A stretch of 64,000 nt of DNA from Microcaldota archaeon (GTDB lineage: Archaea > Micrarchaeota > Micrarchaeia > Micrarchaeales > Micrarchaeaceae), in assembly GCA_021834865.1 (NCBI GenBank), contig JAKBRD010000001.1, positions 1-64,000 on the forward strand, read 5' to 3'. This document shows positions 15,732 through 23,447 of this stretch, one piece after another. Under the pieces are notes generated by a model, which saw nothing but the letters and a program-made list of their open reading frames with translations, ran no database searches and was not told the DNA's origin. The translations under genes were made by a program, and so were the position numbers. How positions within the stretch are numbered: position 1 is the stretch's first letter; each line of letters begins with the position of its first letter.

Positions 15732-16385
15732 TTAAGCGTATTCGCTTTTGTTGTTCTTGATCATTTTGATTATAGTATCATGGCCTTCTTCTTCCATTAT
15801 TTCCCATGCTAAAGGATAATCACTTTCAATGCTTGTTCCAGATGGTTTAATCATTCTGAATTCCGGACTATTTTCGCCGAAAATATCTATATAAAGAGCC
15901 TTCTGTATGGCAAATACTGGTATGTGCCTGAGCGCAAGCGGCTTGGCATCCGGATGCTTTTGCTTTAGTGAATTCCAGAATACTCGCAGTCGCTCACGGT
16001 TTTGATACAGCAGTCTATGTATCAGTTCATGTAATAGCGTTGCGACAAATGGCCCCTCTTTCTGGTATGTGGTTATGCTAAGCGGGTCAGAGAATGACCT
16101 GTGCTTGCCGACCAAATAGCAGGTAACGCTGGCTTCCCTCCATTCGAGCCCCGATATTTCAACAAGCTTTTTTGGTATTGTTGCTGAATACTTGCTCCAG
16201 TAGTCAGAGTATATTTCTGGGTATTTTCTGAGCTCCGCGTCGAGCTTTTCGTCTATCCTTTTGCCAAGCAACTGCTCTAGGTATATCCTCACATACCTAA
16301 ACTCTATGTTAAGCGTATCCAGAAATGCACACCCTAGATAGAATATGTTGTGGTGTGCATTGCTAAAAGATTTACGATAAAGCAT
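15732..16385 (-). CDS. Putative zinc-metallopeptidase-like protein with HExxH motif
   Basis: A 217-residue protein with HELIH at residues 119-123 inside a helix-like FVATLLHELIHRLL, the classic zinc-peptidase helix. A candidate third ligand region is the WEIMEEEGH stretch near the C-terminus. The rest matches no family I know. The ATG at 16385 coincides with the last base of the tRNA-Pro gene upstream on the same strand, so the mRNA may be released by tRNA processing. A start further in is also possible. Enzymatic activity is not proven by the motif alone. Confidence 0.6.
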   Translation of the reverse strand: MLYRKSFSNAHHNIFYLGCAFLDTLNIEFRYVRIYLEQLLGKRIDEKLDAELRKYPEIYSDYWSKYSATIPKKLVEISGLEWREASVTCYLVGKHRSFSDPLSITTYQKEGPFVATLLHELIHRLLYQNRERLRVFWNSLKQKHPDAKPLALRHIPVFAIQKALYIDIFGENSPEFRMIKPSGTSIESDYPLAWEIMEEEGHDTIIKMIKNNKSEYA

Positions 16386-16457
16386 GGGGCTGCCGAGATT
16401 TGAACTCGGATATCCAGCGCCCGAGGCTGGAAGTCTGCCAGGTTAGCGTACAGCCCC
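16385..16457 (-). tRNA. tRNA-Pro(CGG)
   Basis: On the minus strand the acceptor stem is GGGGCTG/CAGCCCC with discriminator A. The anticodon arm is CCAGC-CTCGGGC-GCTGG giving anticodon CGG, and the T-arm is CCGAG-TTCAAAT-CTCGG. There is no intron and no encoded CCA. The D-arm has the conserved A14 and GG but pairs poorly: two of the four possible D-stem pairs are mismatched. TATA-like elements lie about 20-30 bases upstream, near 16475-16490. Confidence 0.88.
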
Positions 16458-16546
16458 AAATAAGACTACTTTATGAGCAAATAGTTTTATCCATGCTTGC
16501 TTTTAACCTTTTTGAAAATTCCACGAATCGCATGCATTGCACAGCA

Positions 16547-17218
16547 TCAGTTATTGTAGATATTGCTTACTAACTCTTCGTATGTATCTCTCCTGTACTC
16601 AGGATCTACTTCAGACATCGAGAAGTAATCAAATATATCCCATCCGTGCTTTCCGTTCATGTTGGCGGTTTGCATTAAATCGATGTATAAGCGTTTTAGG
16701 ACAAATTCGTATGTGAAATCACCGAATTCCTCAGTTTCTGCGTCAAATTTCATAACAATATCTGCAAAAAGCTCTCCCTTTCTTTTTTCTATTTTTGACT
16801 TCTGAACGTTTTCTTCTTCCATTCTGCTTATCTCTTTTAATGCCTTCTTGAACGTTTCTACATAGCCGCCAAGCTGTTTTTCTATCTTTTGTATGTCTGC
16901 CTCTGCATTGTTCCTTTTTATTACCCTTTCCAAAAGGCTTTCAGGGGCTATCCTTTTTTCAAGCTCAAAAGAAATCGAATCATTGTTATCGAAAACGGCG
17001 TAAAAATCCAGCTCTTCAACGAATGTCTTGAAGGCGTTTTCAAAAGCAGGGTATTTTATTGGGATATAGGCCTCTTCCTCATCTTCATAATCTGCATCTA
17101 TAAAATCTTTTTCGCCTTCAATTTTTTGCGAAGGTCTACTTCCCGAACTGTAATCCGAAGCAGTATTATCAACCCTTAGCAGGGACGAATCGAAACCGGC
17201 CTTTTTCTGCTTTTCCAT
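16547..17218 (-). CDS. Unknown 223-residue acidic protein
   Basis: The N-terminal 50 residues are polar and acidic, probably disordered, with a DADYEDEEEAY patch. The remainder is predicted helical with a coiled-coil-prone centre (residues about 105-145). No known motif is present. It is encoded upstream of tRNA-Pro and divergent from the primase subunit gene; the 62-base gap holds TTTATATTT, a likely TATA box for the primase gene. Confidence 0.6.
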   Translation of the reverse strand: MEKQKKAGFDSSLLRVDNTASDYSSGSRPSQKIEGEKDFIDADYEDEEEAYIPIKYPAFENAFKTFVEELDFYAVFDNNDSISFELEKRIAPESLLERVIKRNNAEADIQKIEKQLGGYVETFKKALKEISRMEEENVQKSKIEKRKGELFADIVMKFDAETEEFGDFTYEFVLKRLYIDLMQTANMNGKHGWDIFDYFSMSEVDPEYRRDTYEELVSNIYNN

Positions 17219-17280
17219 AACAACACTAGTTATTTAATTCTGAAAAGGTTTATATTTGAATTGTATACTTCAGTGTTTGT

Positions 17281-18243
17281 ATGGTTACTAGCGAAGAAAT
17301 AGACATAGCGTACAAATACCCTTTCTCGGAAGAGGCCAGGGCAGTCATAGCCGAGAAAGGGCCCAAACAGATAGACTACAGGTATCTGGAGCTAGGCAGG
17401 GACAGGGTAGAGGCAGCAATGAACAAGAAGCAAAGCTATTTCCGAATAGAAATAGAGAACGTAAAGCTCGGCTATGTAATAAGCTACATATACGCTAGAA
17501 TGCTCGTAAGCGCAAGCGCAAACCCTCCCTTGATAAAGGCTTTTGCATCCGGAGAGGCCAAGCGCTCTGGAATGGCCTTAAGGGAGGAGACGGACCAGAC
17601 CATAATGGGGCTTGCCAAGCAGCTATCATACAACGTATCAAGCAACGGCAGCAGCGAATTCATAATAAGCTTTACAGAATACCTGATGAAGAAGCCGAGC
17701 GGCGAGCACTACGCGCTTGTAAACATGAAGCTCAAGAACGGTTTTGTCATAATGGACAGGCAGGAGCTCTCAAGGGCACTCGAGCATTCTATATACCTCA
17801 AGGTAATGTCAGGATTGCCAATACCAAAGGGCCAGCTTCCAAAAGAAGTTCTCGACTATTACTCCTCATCAAAAATAAAGCTGCCGGAATCGATATCAAA
17901 GCGTGCACCTGCTTTGCAGGGCAGCACGTGGGTGGACACGGTTCTTGCTACGCCTATACCTGATGTGCGCCACAGGACCGTGAACCTTGTGCTTGCGCCG
18001 TACCTTATAAACGTCAAGGGTATGGACGTGGAGCAGGCAGTTGAAACAATAAAGAAGTACATAGACGAATGCAAGCAGCTCAACCCAAATACTGACGTAA
18101 GCGAGACATACATACGCTACCAGTGCAACTACGCCAAGAACAAGGGCATGAAGCCTCTTTCGCTGTCAAAGGCAAGGGAGCTGCTAGGGGAATATGTGGA
18201 CCTAGGAAAGAGCCAAAATCCGGTGCAGAAAGGCAAAAAGTGA
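17281..18243 (+). CDS. priL: DNA primase large-subunit-like protein (PriL/PriX type)
   Basis: The N-terminal part (KYPFSEEARAVIAEKG, then LELGRDRVEAAM) matches the start of archaeal PriL. The C-terminal part (RHRTVNLVLAPYLINVKG, then an acidic helix ending in DECKQLNP) resembles the PriX/PriL C-terminal helical domain. The regulatory subunit positions PriS for primer synthesis. The protein is 320 residues and shows only two cysteines in the C-terminal region, so the four-Cys iron-sulfur site of standard PriL appears absent. A tiny zinc-binding protein gene follows after four bases. The ATG at 17281 lies about 28 bases after a TATA-like TTTATATTT. Confidence 0.65.
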   Translation: MVTSEEIDIAYKYPFSEEARAVIAEKGPKQIDYRYLELGRDRVEAAMNKKQSYFRIEIENVKLGYVISYIYARMLVSASANPPLIKAFASGEAKRSGMALREETDQTIMGLAKQLSYNVSSNGSSEFIISFTEYLMKKPSGEHYALVNMKLKNGFVIMDRQELSRALEHSIYLKVMSGLPIPKGQLPKEVLDYYSSSKIKLPESISKRAPALQGSTWVDTVLATPIPDVRHRTVNLVLAPYLINVKGMDVEQAVETIKKYIDECKQLNPNTDVSETYIRYQCNYAKNKGMKPLSLSKARELLGEYVDLGKSQNPVQKGKK

Positions 18244-18247
18244 TACT

Positions 18248-18388
18248 ATGGAGCTAACGGTGCTATGCGACATATGTGGCAAAAGGCTTGCCAGCCATAC
18301 GTGCAGGCTTTGCGGAAGAAGGGTATGCAGCGAGGATTTCGACAAAAAACTCGGAATATGCAAATCATGCAAGCTTGGCCGCAAATAA
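18248..18388 (+). CDS. 46-residue zinc-ribbon/HIT-like zinc-finger protein
   Basis: The short frame from ATG 18248 to TAA 18388 has cysteines at positions 7, 10, 19, 22, 27, 38 and 41 plus His17. The pattern is CxxC, CxxC, C, CxxC, enough for two zinc sites in the style of HIT-type or treble-clef fingers. It starts four bases after the primase subunit stop and is almost certainly cotranslated with it. It may be a nucleic-acid-binding accessory protein, a role inferred from position and metal sites. Confidence 0.75.
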   Translation: MELTVLCDICGKRLASHTCRLCGRRVCSEDFDKKLGICKSCKLGRK

Positions 18389-18401
18389 AGCTTCAATAAA
18401 G

Positions 18402-18815
18402 CTACTTCTTTCTGTACTGCGCAAAGCACAATGCCGCAAGCACAAGGTTGAAAATTAGAAATATGGTGAACGCTGTGGAAGTGCCGAAGGACGACAACGG
18501 CGTAGTTCCAAAACCAAACAGGTACGAGAATCCATTGGTTCCTTTAAATCCGCTTATTGGAAGGTTTAGCGCAGCGTCCGCAATCTGCGCAATGAACATC
18601 AGAAGAGCGAAAATGCCGGCCAAAGCCGTAAGTGCTTTCTTCCTTGTTACATACCTTATGGCCAGGGTCACTGCCATTACTATCAGGTATGCCAAAAGTA
18701 TTATCCAATGAAAATAGCCGAACTGCCTTAAAAGCTTGTCAAAAAGAAGCAAGTACAGCCCTGACGCATATACTAGCAGCAATGCTGCATGGCTTGCCAG
18801 GGCTGACCTATTCAT
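18402..18815 (-). CDS. Four-helix membrane protein, unknown function
   Basis: A 137-residue protein with four hydrophobic segments (about residues 7-25, 34-53, 61-84 and 112-132) and a short basic C-terminus. No motif was recognised. It lies six bases downstream of a surface-protein gene on the same strand and probably shares its transcript. Confidence 0.6.
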   Translation of the reverse strand: MNRSALASHAALLLVYASGLYLLLFDKLLRQFGYFHWIILLAYLIVMAVTLAIRYVTRKKALTALAGIFALLMFIAQIADAALNLPISGFKGTNGFSYLFGFGTTPLSSFGTSTAFTIFLIFNLVLAALCFAQYRKK

Positions 18816-18821
18816 TGTTGT

Positions 18822-19937
18822 TCACTTCTTCCTGCGCATTGCATATGCTATCACTGCTGCTATCAGTATGATTATAATTGCCGCTGCATAGTAATCTGTG
18901 CTGCTGTTATTGCTGCTTGTGTACGGCGCAGTGGTCGATATTGTAGTAGGTGTAGTAGTCGGTATTGTGGACACTGTTGTTGGGGCAGTAGATGTTGTAG
19001 TTACGTTGCTTGGCTTTATCATGAATACCCACATTACCGGCTTGAAGAATTGGGTGTTGACAATCTCGTTTTTAGTGCTGTTGTACGTCCATACGTCGGC
19101 GAATTTGTAGCTGCCGCCCACATAGCTAGTGTTGACCTGCTTGCCTCCAAGCAGCGTCCATGATGTCCAGCTTGAGTTGTACTGCGCCGTTGTTATTAAT
19201 GGCATGTCCGCTCCGGTGGCGTTAACGAAGCTGATGTTTGGGCTTATCAGCCCATTTACCAGGTATGCAAATCCGTATGTCACTATATCCTTGCTCGCGC
19301 TTGACGGAGCTGACAGATTTGATATGGTGTATATTGCCAGTGTGAAGTTGTAGCTTGAAAGCGTCTTGTTGTCCATCTCAACATATGTTCCTGCAGGGAC
19401 TGTGACATTTATCAGCTTTCCGTCCATTGCCATTAGCGAGAATCTGGCACCCTTGGTTGCATTAACTGTTTTTGTGGTTGAATTATAAAGCGAGAATGCA
19501 GGCACAGTCGTAGGGGGAACTGTCGTAGTAGTGTTTACTGCGCTTGTCTTAACGAAAACGGTAAACAGCGCGTTGGTTACTGACGGATCGTCTCCGGTGG
19601 CATTCAGAAGTACTGCATACCTCCCTGGCTTGGTGGCACTCGATACCTTTATTGTCATTACTCCTGTATAATTCGGGTCGGAATATGTTTTGCTTAGGCT
19701 TACGTTTATGCCCTCATTGCTAAGATTCGCCGAATTGACCAGATTGGTATTGGTGCCCCATACCTTTCCGCTTACAAGGCCCACAGTGTACGATACAGTT
19801 CCGGTAGTCCCTGAGGCTATTGTCAAATTGGCTGAGGAGAAAGTTATTTTCGATGTGCCTATCCCGGAAGCAAAGGAAACTGTGCTGAGCAATACAAAAG
19901 AGAATAATGTTAGCATCGCTGCTGATTTTGCGTTCAT
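18822..19937 (-). CDS. Cell-surface protein with Thr-rich stalk and C-terminal anchor
   Basis: A 371-residue protein with an N-terminal signal peptide (hydrophobic segment about residues 5-22), an extracellular region rich in NxS/T sequons, Thr/Pro-rich stretches near residues 135-145 and 313-345, and a C-terminal membrane helix followed by RRKK. The first domain, with immunoglobulin-like SGTTGTVSYTV and PGRYAVLLNATG segments, resembles beta-sandwich repeats of archaeal envelope proteins. It is probably glycosylated by enzymes such as those encoded at 25-31 kb. Confidence 0.75.
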   Translation of the reverse strand: MNAKSAAMLTLFSFVLLSTVSFASGIGTSKITFSSANLTIASGTTGTVSYTVGLVSGKVWGTNTNLVNSANLSNEGINVSLSKTYSDPNYTGVMTIKVSSATKPGRYAVLLNATGDDPSVTNALFTVFVKTSAVNTTTTVPPTTVPAFSLYNSTTKTVNATKGARFSLMAMDGKLINVTVPAGTYVEMDNKTLSSYNFTLAIYTISNLSAPSSASKDIVTYGFAYLVNGLISPNISFVNATGADMPLITTAQYNSSWTSWTLLGGKQVNTSYVGGSYKFADVWTYNSTKNEIVNTQFFKPVMWVFMIKPSNVTTTSTAPTTVSTIPTTTPTTISTTAPYTSSNNSSTDYYAAAIIIILIAAVIAYAMRRKK

Positions 19938-20015
19938 AAAACAACCTAAATATATCTCAAAGCCAAAAAATAAAAAAGGTTGCTTTGGGAGCTTTACGCT
20001 ATGTAAAAAATAGCA

Positions 20016-20154
20016 TTAAAATACAAGTGCCAAACAGCAACATGCTTTCCCATCCGCAGACAGTACACACATATCGTGAGCAGGCTTAGCTTCCGAGTTC
20101 GGAATGGGATCGGGCGTTTCCCTGCTCCTATTACCGTTTGGCATTGTATTTTAA
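20016..20154 (-). other. Extended processing stem flanking the 5S rRNA
   Basis: Bases 20016-20026 (TTAAAATACAA) are the exact reverse complement of 20144-20154 (TTGTATTTTAA). They extend the 5S terminal helix by 11 base pairs with one bulged base at 20027. The TAA stop of the upstream tyrA gene (20151-20153) lies inside this stem. This implies a shared transcript processed at a long duplex, or a 5S promoter inside the tyrA end, where a TATA-like TTTTTAAAC sits near 20160-20168. Confidence 0.75.
20028..20143 (-). rRNA. 5S ribosomal RNA
   Basis: On the minus strand the sequence opens TGCCAAACGG and closes GTTTGGCA, forming the 8-bp helix I. In between are the conserved segments CCGATCCCATTCCGAACTCG and GAAGCTAAGCC. 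The length of 116 bases fits. Neither 16S nor 23S is nearby, so this is a solitary 5S gene. Flanking bases 20016-20026 and 20044-20154 style pairing is explained in the separate stem entry. The chorismate mutase gene ends seven bases upstream. Confidence 0.95.
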
Positions 20155-21182
20155 TCTTTAAGGTTTAAAAACGTTGCGCTTGCATGCTTCCTTAAGCCTT
20201 TTTCTGCTATATCGTAAGCCATTTCTGAATAAGGGTTGCTTTTTGCTATTTCCACCGCTACCCACTCCTCTGACTTTATAGCCTCGGCGTTTTCCAGCAT
20301 CTGGGTAAACTTTGCGGTAGCTGCTTTCTTATAATCCGCGTGCAATTTTCCGGAAAGTTCAACCACGCTGTCGTAGAACCCAAGGGCAAAAGCATGCCTG
20401 AGCACCTGCGATACCGCCATGGCTTTTTCGTGCTCCTCCATGCTCATTTTCACAGGGACCAAACCAGTGGAAGACCAGAATCTTGAAGCTTCCTCCGCTT
20501 CTTCGGATGTGCAGTTGTCAGTTATTATGGCTATTTTAGAGCCTGCATAAGCATCCTCCATCCCAAAGAGCGGATGCGTAGATATCAGCCTCATCTTCGC
20601 TTCAGAGGCAAGTTCCCTGGCCTTTTCCCAAAATTCGGTTTTAGAAGAGGATATGTCCATAAGCGTATCGCATTTGCAATTTGCAACCAGAGCAAGAAGC
20701 TTTCTGTCTAGGGCTTCCGGGGGAACGCAAAGCACTATGTAATCAGCAGCAATGTCATTTTCGGGAAGCGGTTCTGCCCCTATAAGGGCAGAAAGCTCTT
20801 TCGCTTTTTGCTTGTTTCTCCCACTTATATAAACGGCATGGCCCGAGTTGCATGCAAGCATTCCCAGCGCTTCTGCCATGCTTCCGGTCCCAAGTATGAC
20901 TATCTTTTTAGTATCCTTATGTCTTTCCTGCCTGTGTTTGGAAAAACTCAGTATGCTTTCCAATATTGGCATCAGCATTTTGCTGTCAAGCCCTCGCTCT
21001 TTGCCTTCTGCTTTCCATTTTTGCGCGATTTCTTTTTCCCTTTCGGGATCGTATATCTCCATTCCCATGGACTTTTTCAGGTTTCCTATTTCCCCTGCAA
21101 CTGCAAATCGCTTTGATATAAGCCCTAAAATTTCGCTATCTATCCTATCAATTTCTTTCCTGAGTTCTTTCAAGTTTTCCAA
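20151..21182 (-). CDS. tyrA: Chorismate mutase / prephenate dehydrogenase (bifunctional TyrA)
   Basis: Residues 1-85 form an AroQ-type chorismate mutase (LRKEIDRIDSEILGLISKR start, later EREKEIAQKW). From residue about 94 a Rossmann domain begins with IVILGTGSMAEALG and continues to the prephenate dehydrogenase catalytic region (STHPLFGMED) and the helix with EEHEKAMAVSQVLRH. The fusion, as in the bacterial T-protein, converts chorismate through prephenate towards tyrosine. The length of 343 residues fits. No other aromatic pathway gene is close. Its stop codon lies seven bases from the 5S gene. Confidence 0.9.
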   Translation of the reverse strand: MENLKELRKEIDRIDSEILGLISKRFAVAGEIGNLKKSMGMEIYDPEREKEIAQKWKAEGKERGLDSKMLMPILESILSFSKHRQERHKDTKKIVILGTGSMAEALGMLACNSGHAVYISGRNKQKAKELSALIGAEPLPENDIAADYIVLCVPPEALDRKLLALVANCKCDTLMDISSSKTEFWEKARELASEAKMRLISTHPLFGMEDAYAGSKIAIITDNCTSEEAEEASRFWSSTGLVPVKMSMEEHEKAMAVSQVLRHAFALGFYDSVVELSGKLHADYKKAATAKFTQMLENAEAIKSEEWVAVEIAKSNPYSEMAYDIAEKGLRKHASATFLNLKD

Positions 21183-21272
21183 CGACGCACCTCATGTCAA
21201 TTAAAAAGGAATGCAAAACTATGCCGCCAGAGTGTGCTGCAACCGTGATTGCAGATATAAACTAACGCGTCT

Positions 21273-22295
21273 TCACTTGTCCCTTTTGTATAGTTTCTGC
21301 ATTGCGGATATTATTATGTCCGTATATTCGTTCTTGGGTATAGTGCTGGCGTATTGCTCTACAAGCTCCTGCGCCTTGCTTCCGTATTTTTTCGCCACGC
21401 CCTTGGCATAATCTATGCCGTCGTACTTTTCTATGATTGACCTTAGATAATCTATTTCCTCCTGCGTTTTCTCCTGCCTTTTTTTCCTGTATATAGCATC
21501 TATCTTCTGCTTTTCCTCTGTAGTAGCGCTCTTGTACGAATGCAGTATTATCAGCGTGAGCTTTCCTTCGTAGAGGTCCCCAAAGTTCTTCTTTCCAAAC
21601 TTTTTCTCGTCTGCAGTCATGTCAAGGATATCGTCTGTTATCTGAAATGCGATCCCTGCGTTCTCTCCAACTTTCTTTAACAGCTCGAGCGTTTCATCGC
21701 TCTGGCCTGCTACGATGGCCCCTAGCTGCATCGGCCCATAAACAGTATAATAGCACGTCTTGCTGTCAACTATTCTCATATAAAGGCTTTCGTCTGCCTT
21801 GCTCAGGTCCTTGGTGTCCTGTATGAAAGTGTTTTCAATATATTGGCCCTCTACGGTATAAGCCATCATGTCGTAGAATTTCTCATACAGCCTGTTGCCC
21901 TTTTCTACTCCTGCCTGTATTATGTAGTCCTTGAGCATCTTCCACATCGCTATCTGTCCTGTATCGCTTGCATCTATGGCATGCACGATTCCGTATTTTT
22001 TGTGCAATGCCGGCAAACCTCTCCTCAGATCCGAATCGTCCTCTATGTCATCCTGTATCAGTATCCAGTCTTCGGAAAGCTGCTGTGCAGCGGCTGGAAG
22101 CAGTGCATCTTCTGGTGTGGCTCCGTAAAGCTGTGCGGTTAGCATTACAAGCCCAGGCCTCCTGTAGCTGCCCTGCCTGTCTATGTAGTCCCTGGTTATC
22201 TTATAATGGCCCAGCGGCTCCTTCATAGGCACGTATTCGCATATCTTGTCATATACGAGCTTCCTGTAATTTTCTATGTATTCCAAGAAATCCAT
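21273..22295 (-). CDS. Polyprenyl (geranylgeranyl) diphosphate synthase
   Basis: This trans-prenyltransferase makes the isoprenoid precursor of archaeal lipids. The first Asp-rich motif is DDIEDDSDLRR (first Asp near residue 82), and the second is FQITDDILD. A YTVYGPMQLGA segment lies between them. The 340-residue length is normal. ATG at 22295 (MDFLEYIENYRKLV) is preferred over the upstream start at 22346, whose 17 extra residues are hydrophobic and not typical. A paralogue lies at 44823-45977. It is divergent from the methyltransferase gene. Confidence 0.88.
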   Translation of the reverse strand: MDFLEYIENYRKLVYDKICEYVPMKEPLGHYKITRDYIDRQGSYRRPGLVMLTAQLYGATPEDALLPAAAQQLSEDWILIQDDIEDDSDLRRGLPALHKKYGIVHAIDASDTGQIAMWKMLKDYIIQAGVEKGNRLYEKFYDMMAYTVEGQYIENTFIQDTKDLSKADESLYMRIVDSKTCYYTVYGPMQLGAIVAGQSDETLELLKKVGENAGIAFQITDDILDMTADEKKFGKKNFGDLYEGKLTLIILHSYKSATTEEKQKIDAIYRKKRQEKTQEEIDYLRSIIEKYDGIDYAKGVAKKYGSKAQELVEQYASTIPKNEYTDIIISAMQKLYKRDK

Positions 22296-22365
22296 AAGTA
22301 TCGTAATTTTTAATATGGTTAAAGATAAAATGGTTAGCATAAGCATAATAAACTGACGAAGTGAT

Positions 22366-22971
22366 TTGCTGTTCGTAAAAAATGGGGTAAAAATAACAGA
22401 ATGTCATGACGTCTACAGGCCAAGAGAAGATTCGGATCTGCTGTCTGAGGCAGTGCAGCGACTAGCTTCCGGCAAAACCCTTGACATGGGCACAGGTACA
22501 GGGATACAGGGCATAATAGCGGCAAAGAAGGGCTGCGAGGTCACTTTTTCAGACGTGAGCATACACGCGATAAGATGCGCAAGGCACAACGCCGAGCAGA
22601 ATGATGTGGAGGGCACATTTGTGGTTAGCGATCTTTTCGAAGACATAAGAGGAAGGTTTGACACAATAATATTCAATCCTCCTTATCTGGAATCCGCTCG
22701 CCTTGGTGCCGAAACGAAAGACTACCTGAAAATTGCAACCGATGGCGGAGAAGATGGCCGCGATCTAATAGATCGGTTCATCAAAGACTCGTTCAGCCAC
22801 CTGTCTGCAAATGGGAGAGTGATAATGGTCGAGAGCACGGTGAACAAATACGATCTAGATGTAGAAACGCTGAATGCTCAGGTACTGGGCAAAAAGCACA
22901 TGTTTTTTGAAGATATAGTTGTAATAACATATAAAAACAACAAGAAAAGGGGTGTTTTCGGTTGGAGATGA
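22366..22971 (+). CDS. HemK2/Mtq2-like class I methyltransferase
   Basis: The N-terminal DVYRPREDSDLL and the SAM-binding LDMGTGTGIQGI are typical of the archaeal/eukaryal HemK2-Mtq2 group. The IIFNPPYLES segment carries the NPPY motif that methylates glutamine or lysine side chains. Family members modify the GGQ of release factor aRF1. The length is 201 residues. The start is TTG at 22366, the only start giving a complete N-terminus. The stop overlaps the ATG of the next gene (ATGA), indicating translational coupling. Confidence 0.85.
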   Translation: MLFVKNGVKITECHDVYRPREDSDLLSEAVQRLASGKTLDMGTGTGIQGIIAAKKGCEVTFSDVSIHAIRCARHNAEQNDVEGTFVVSDLFEDIRGRFDTIIFNPPYLESARLGAETKDYLKIATDGGEDGRDLIDRFIKDSFSHLSANGRVIMVESTVNKYDLDVETLNAQVLGKKHMFFEDIVVITYKNNKKRGVFGWR

Positions 22972-23444
22972 GCGCTTATGAAGTATACAAGAAGGACGAC
23001 TGGCAGTGCATAATAGGTCATGCGGGCTTCATAAAAACTGCGGAGGATCTCTACGGGGCAATGGCTTCTGCGGCCCCCAACGTGAAATTCGGACTTGCCT
23101 TTGTCGAAGCGAGCGGAGAAAGATTGGTGAGGTACGAAGGGAACGACAATGAGCTCACAGAAGCTGCTAAAAAGAACGCCCTTGGCATAGCGGCAGGACA
23201 TACCTTCATAATACTTTTTACCGGCGCTTTTCCCATAAACGTTGTCAATGCCGTAAGGTCGGTCCCGGAAGTATCCGAAATATTCTGCGCTACCGCAAAC
23301 AGAGTGCAGGTAGTAATGGTTTCTACAGACCTAGGAAAGGCAGTAATTGGTGTGGTGGATGGACAGACGTGCATTGGGGTTGAAGACGAAGAACACATAA
23401 AGCAAAGAAGGGAAATGCTAAAGAAATTCGGCTACAAGCCCTGA
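22968..23444 (+). CDS. Adenosine-specific kinase family protein (DUF355 type)
   Basis: A 158-residue protein matching the small archaeal/bacterial adenosine-specific kinase family along its length. Characteristic stretches are NVKFGLAFVEASGERLVRYEGND, abbreviated here as FGLAFVEASG, then GHTFIILFTGAFPINV, EIFCATANRVQVV and GVVDG. The ATG overlaps the stop of the methyltransferase gene. The family was proposed to phosphorylate or bind adenosine, but the biological role is poorly established. Confidence 0.85.
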   Translation: MSAYEVYKKDDWQCIIGHAGFIKTAEDLYGAMASAAPNVKFGLAFVEASGERLVRYEGNDNELTEAAKKNALGIAAGHTFIILFTGAFPINVVNAVRSVPEVSEIFCATANRVQVVMVSTDLGKAVIGVVDGQTCIGVEDEEHIKQRREMLKKFGYKP

Positions 23445-23447
23445 TTT

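Noticed and set aside
18898..19110. Val-rich plus-strand frame and tandem repeat signal
   Set aside because: It is the antisense of the Thr/Pro stalk codons of the surface protein; the repetitiveness is explained by the Thr-rich protein sequence.
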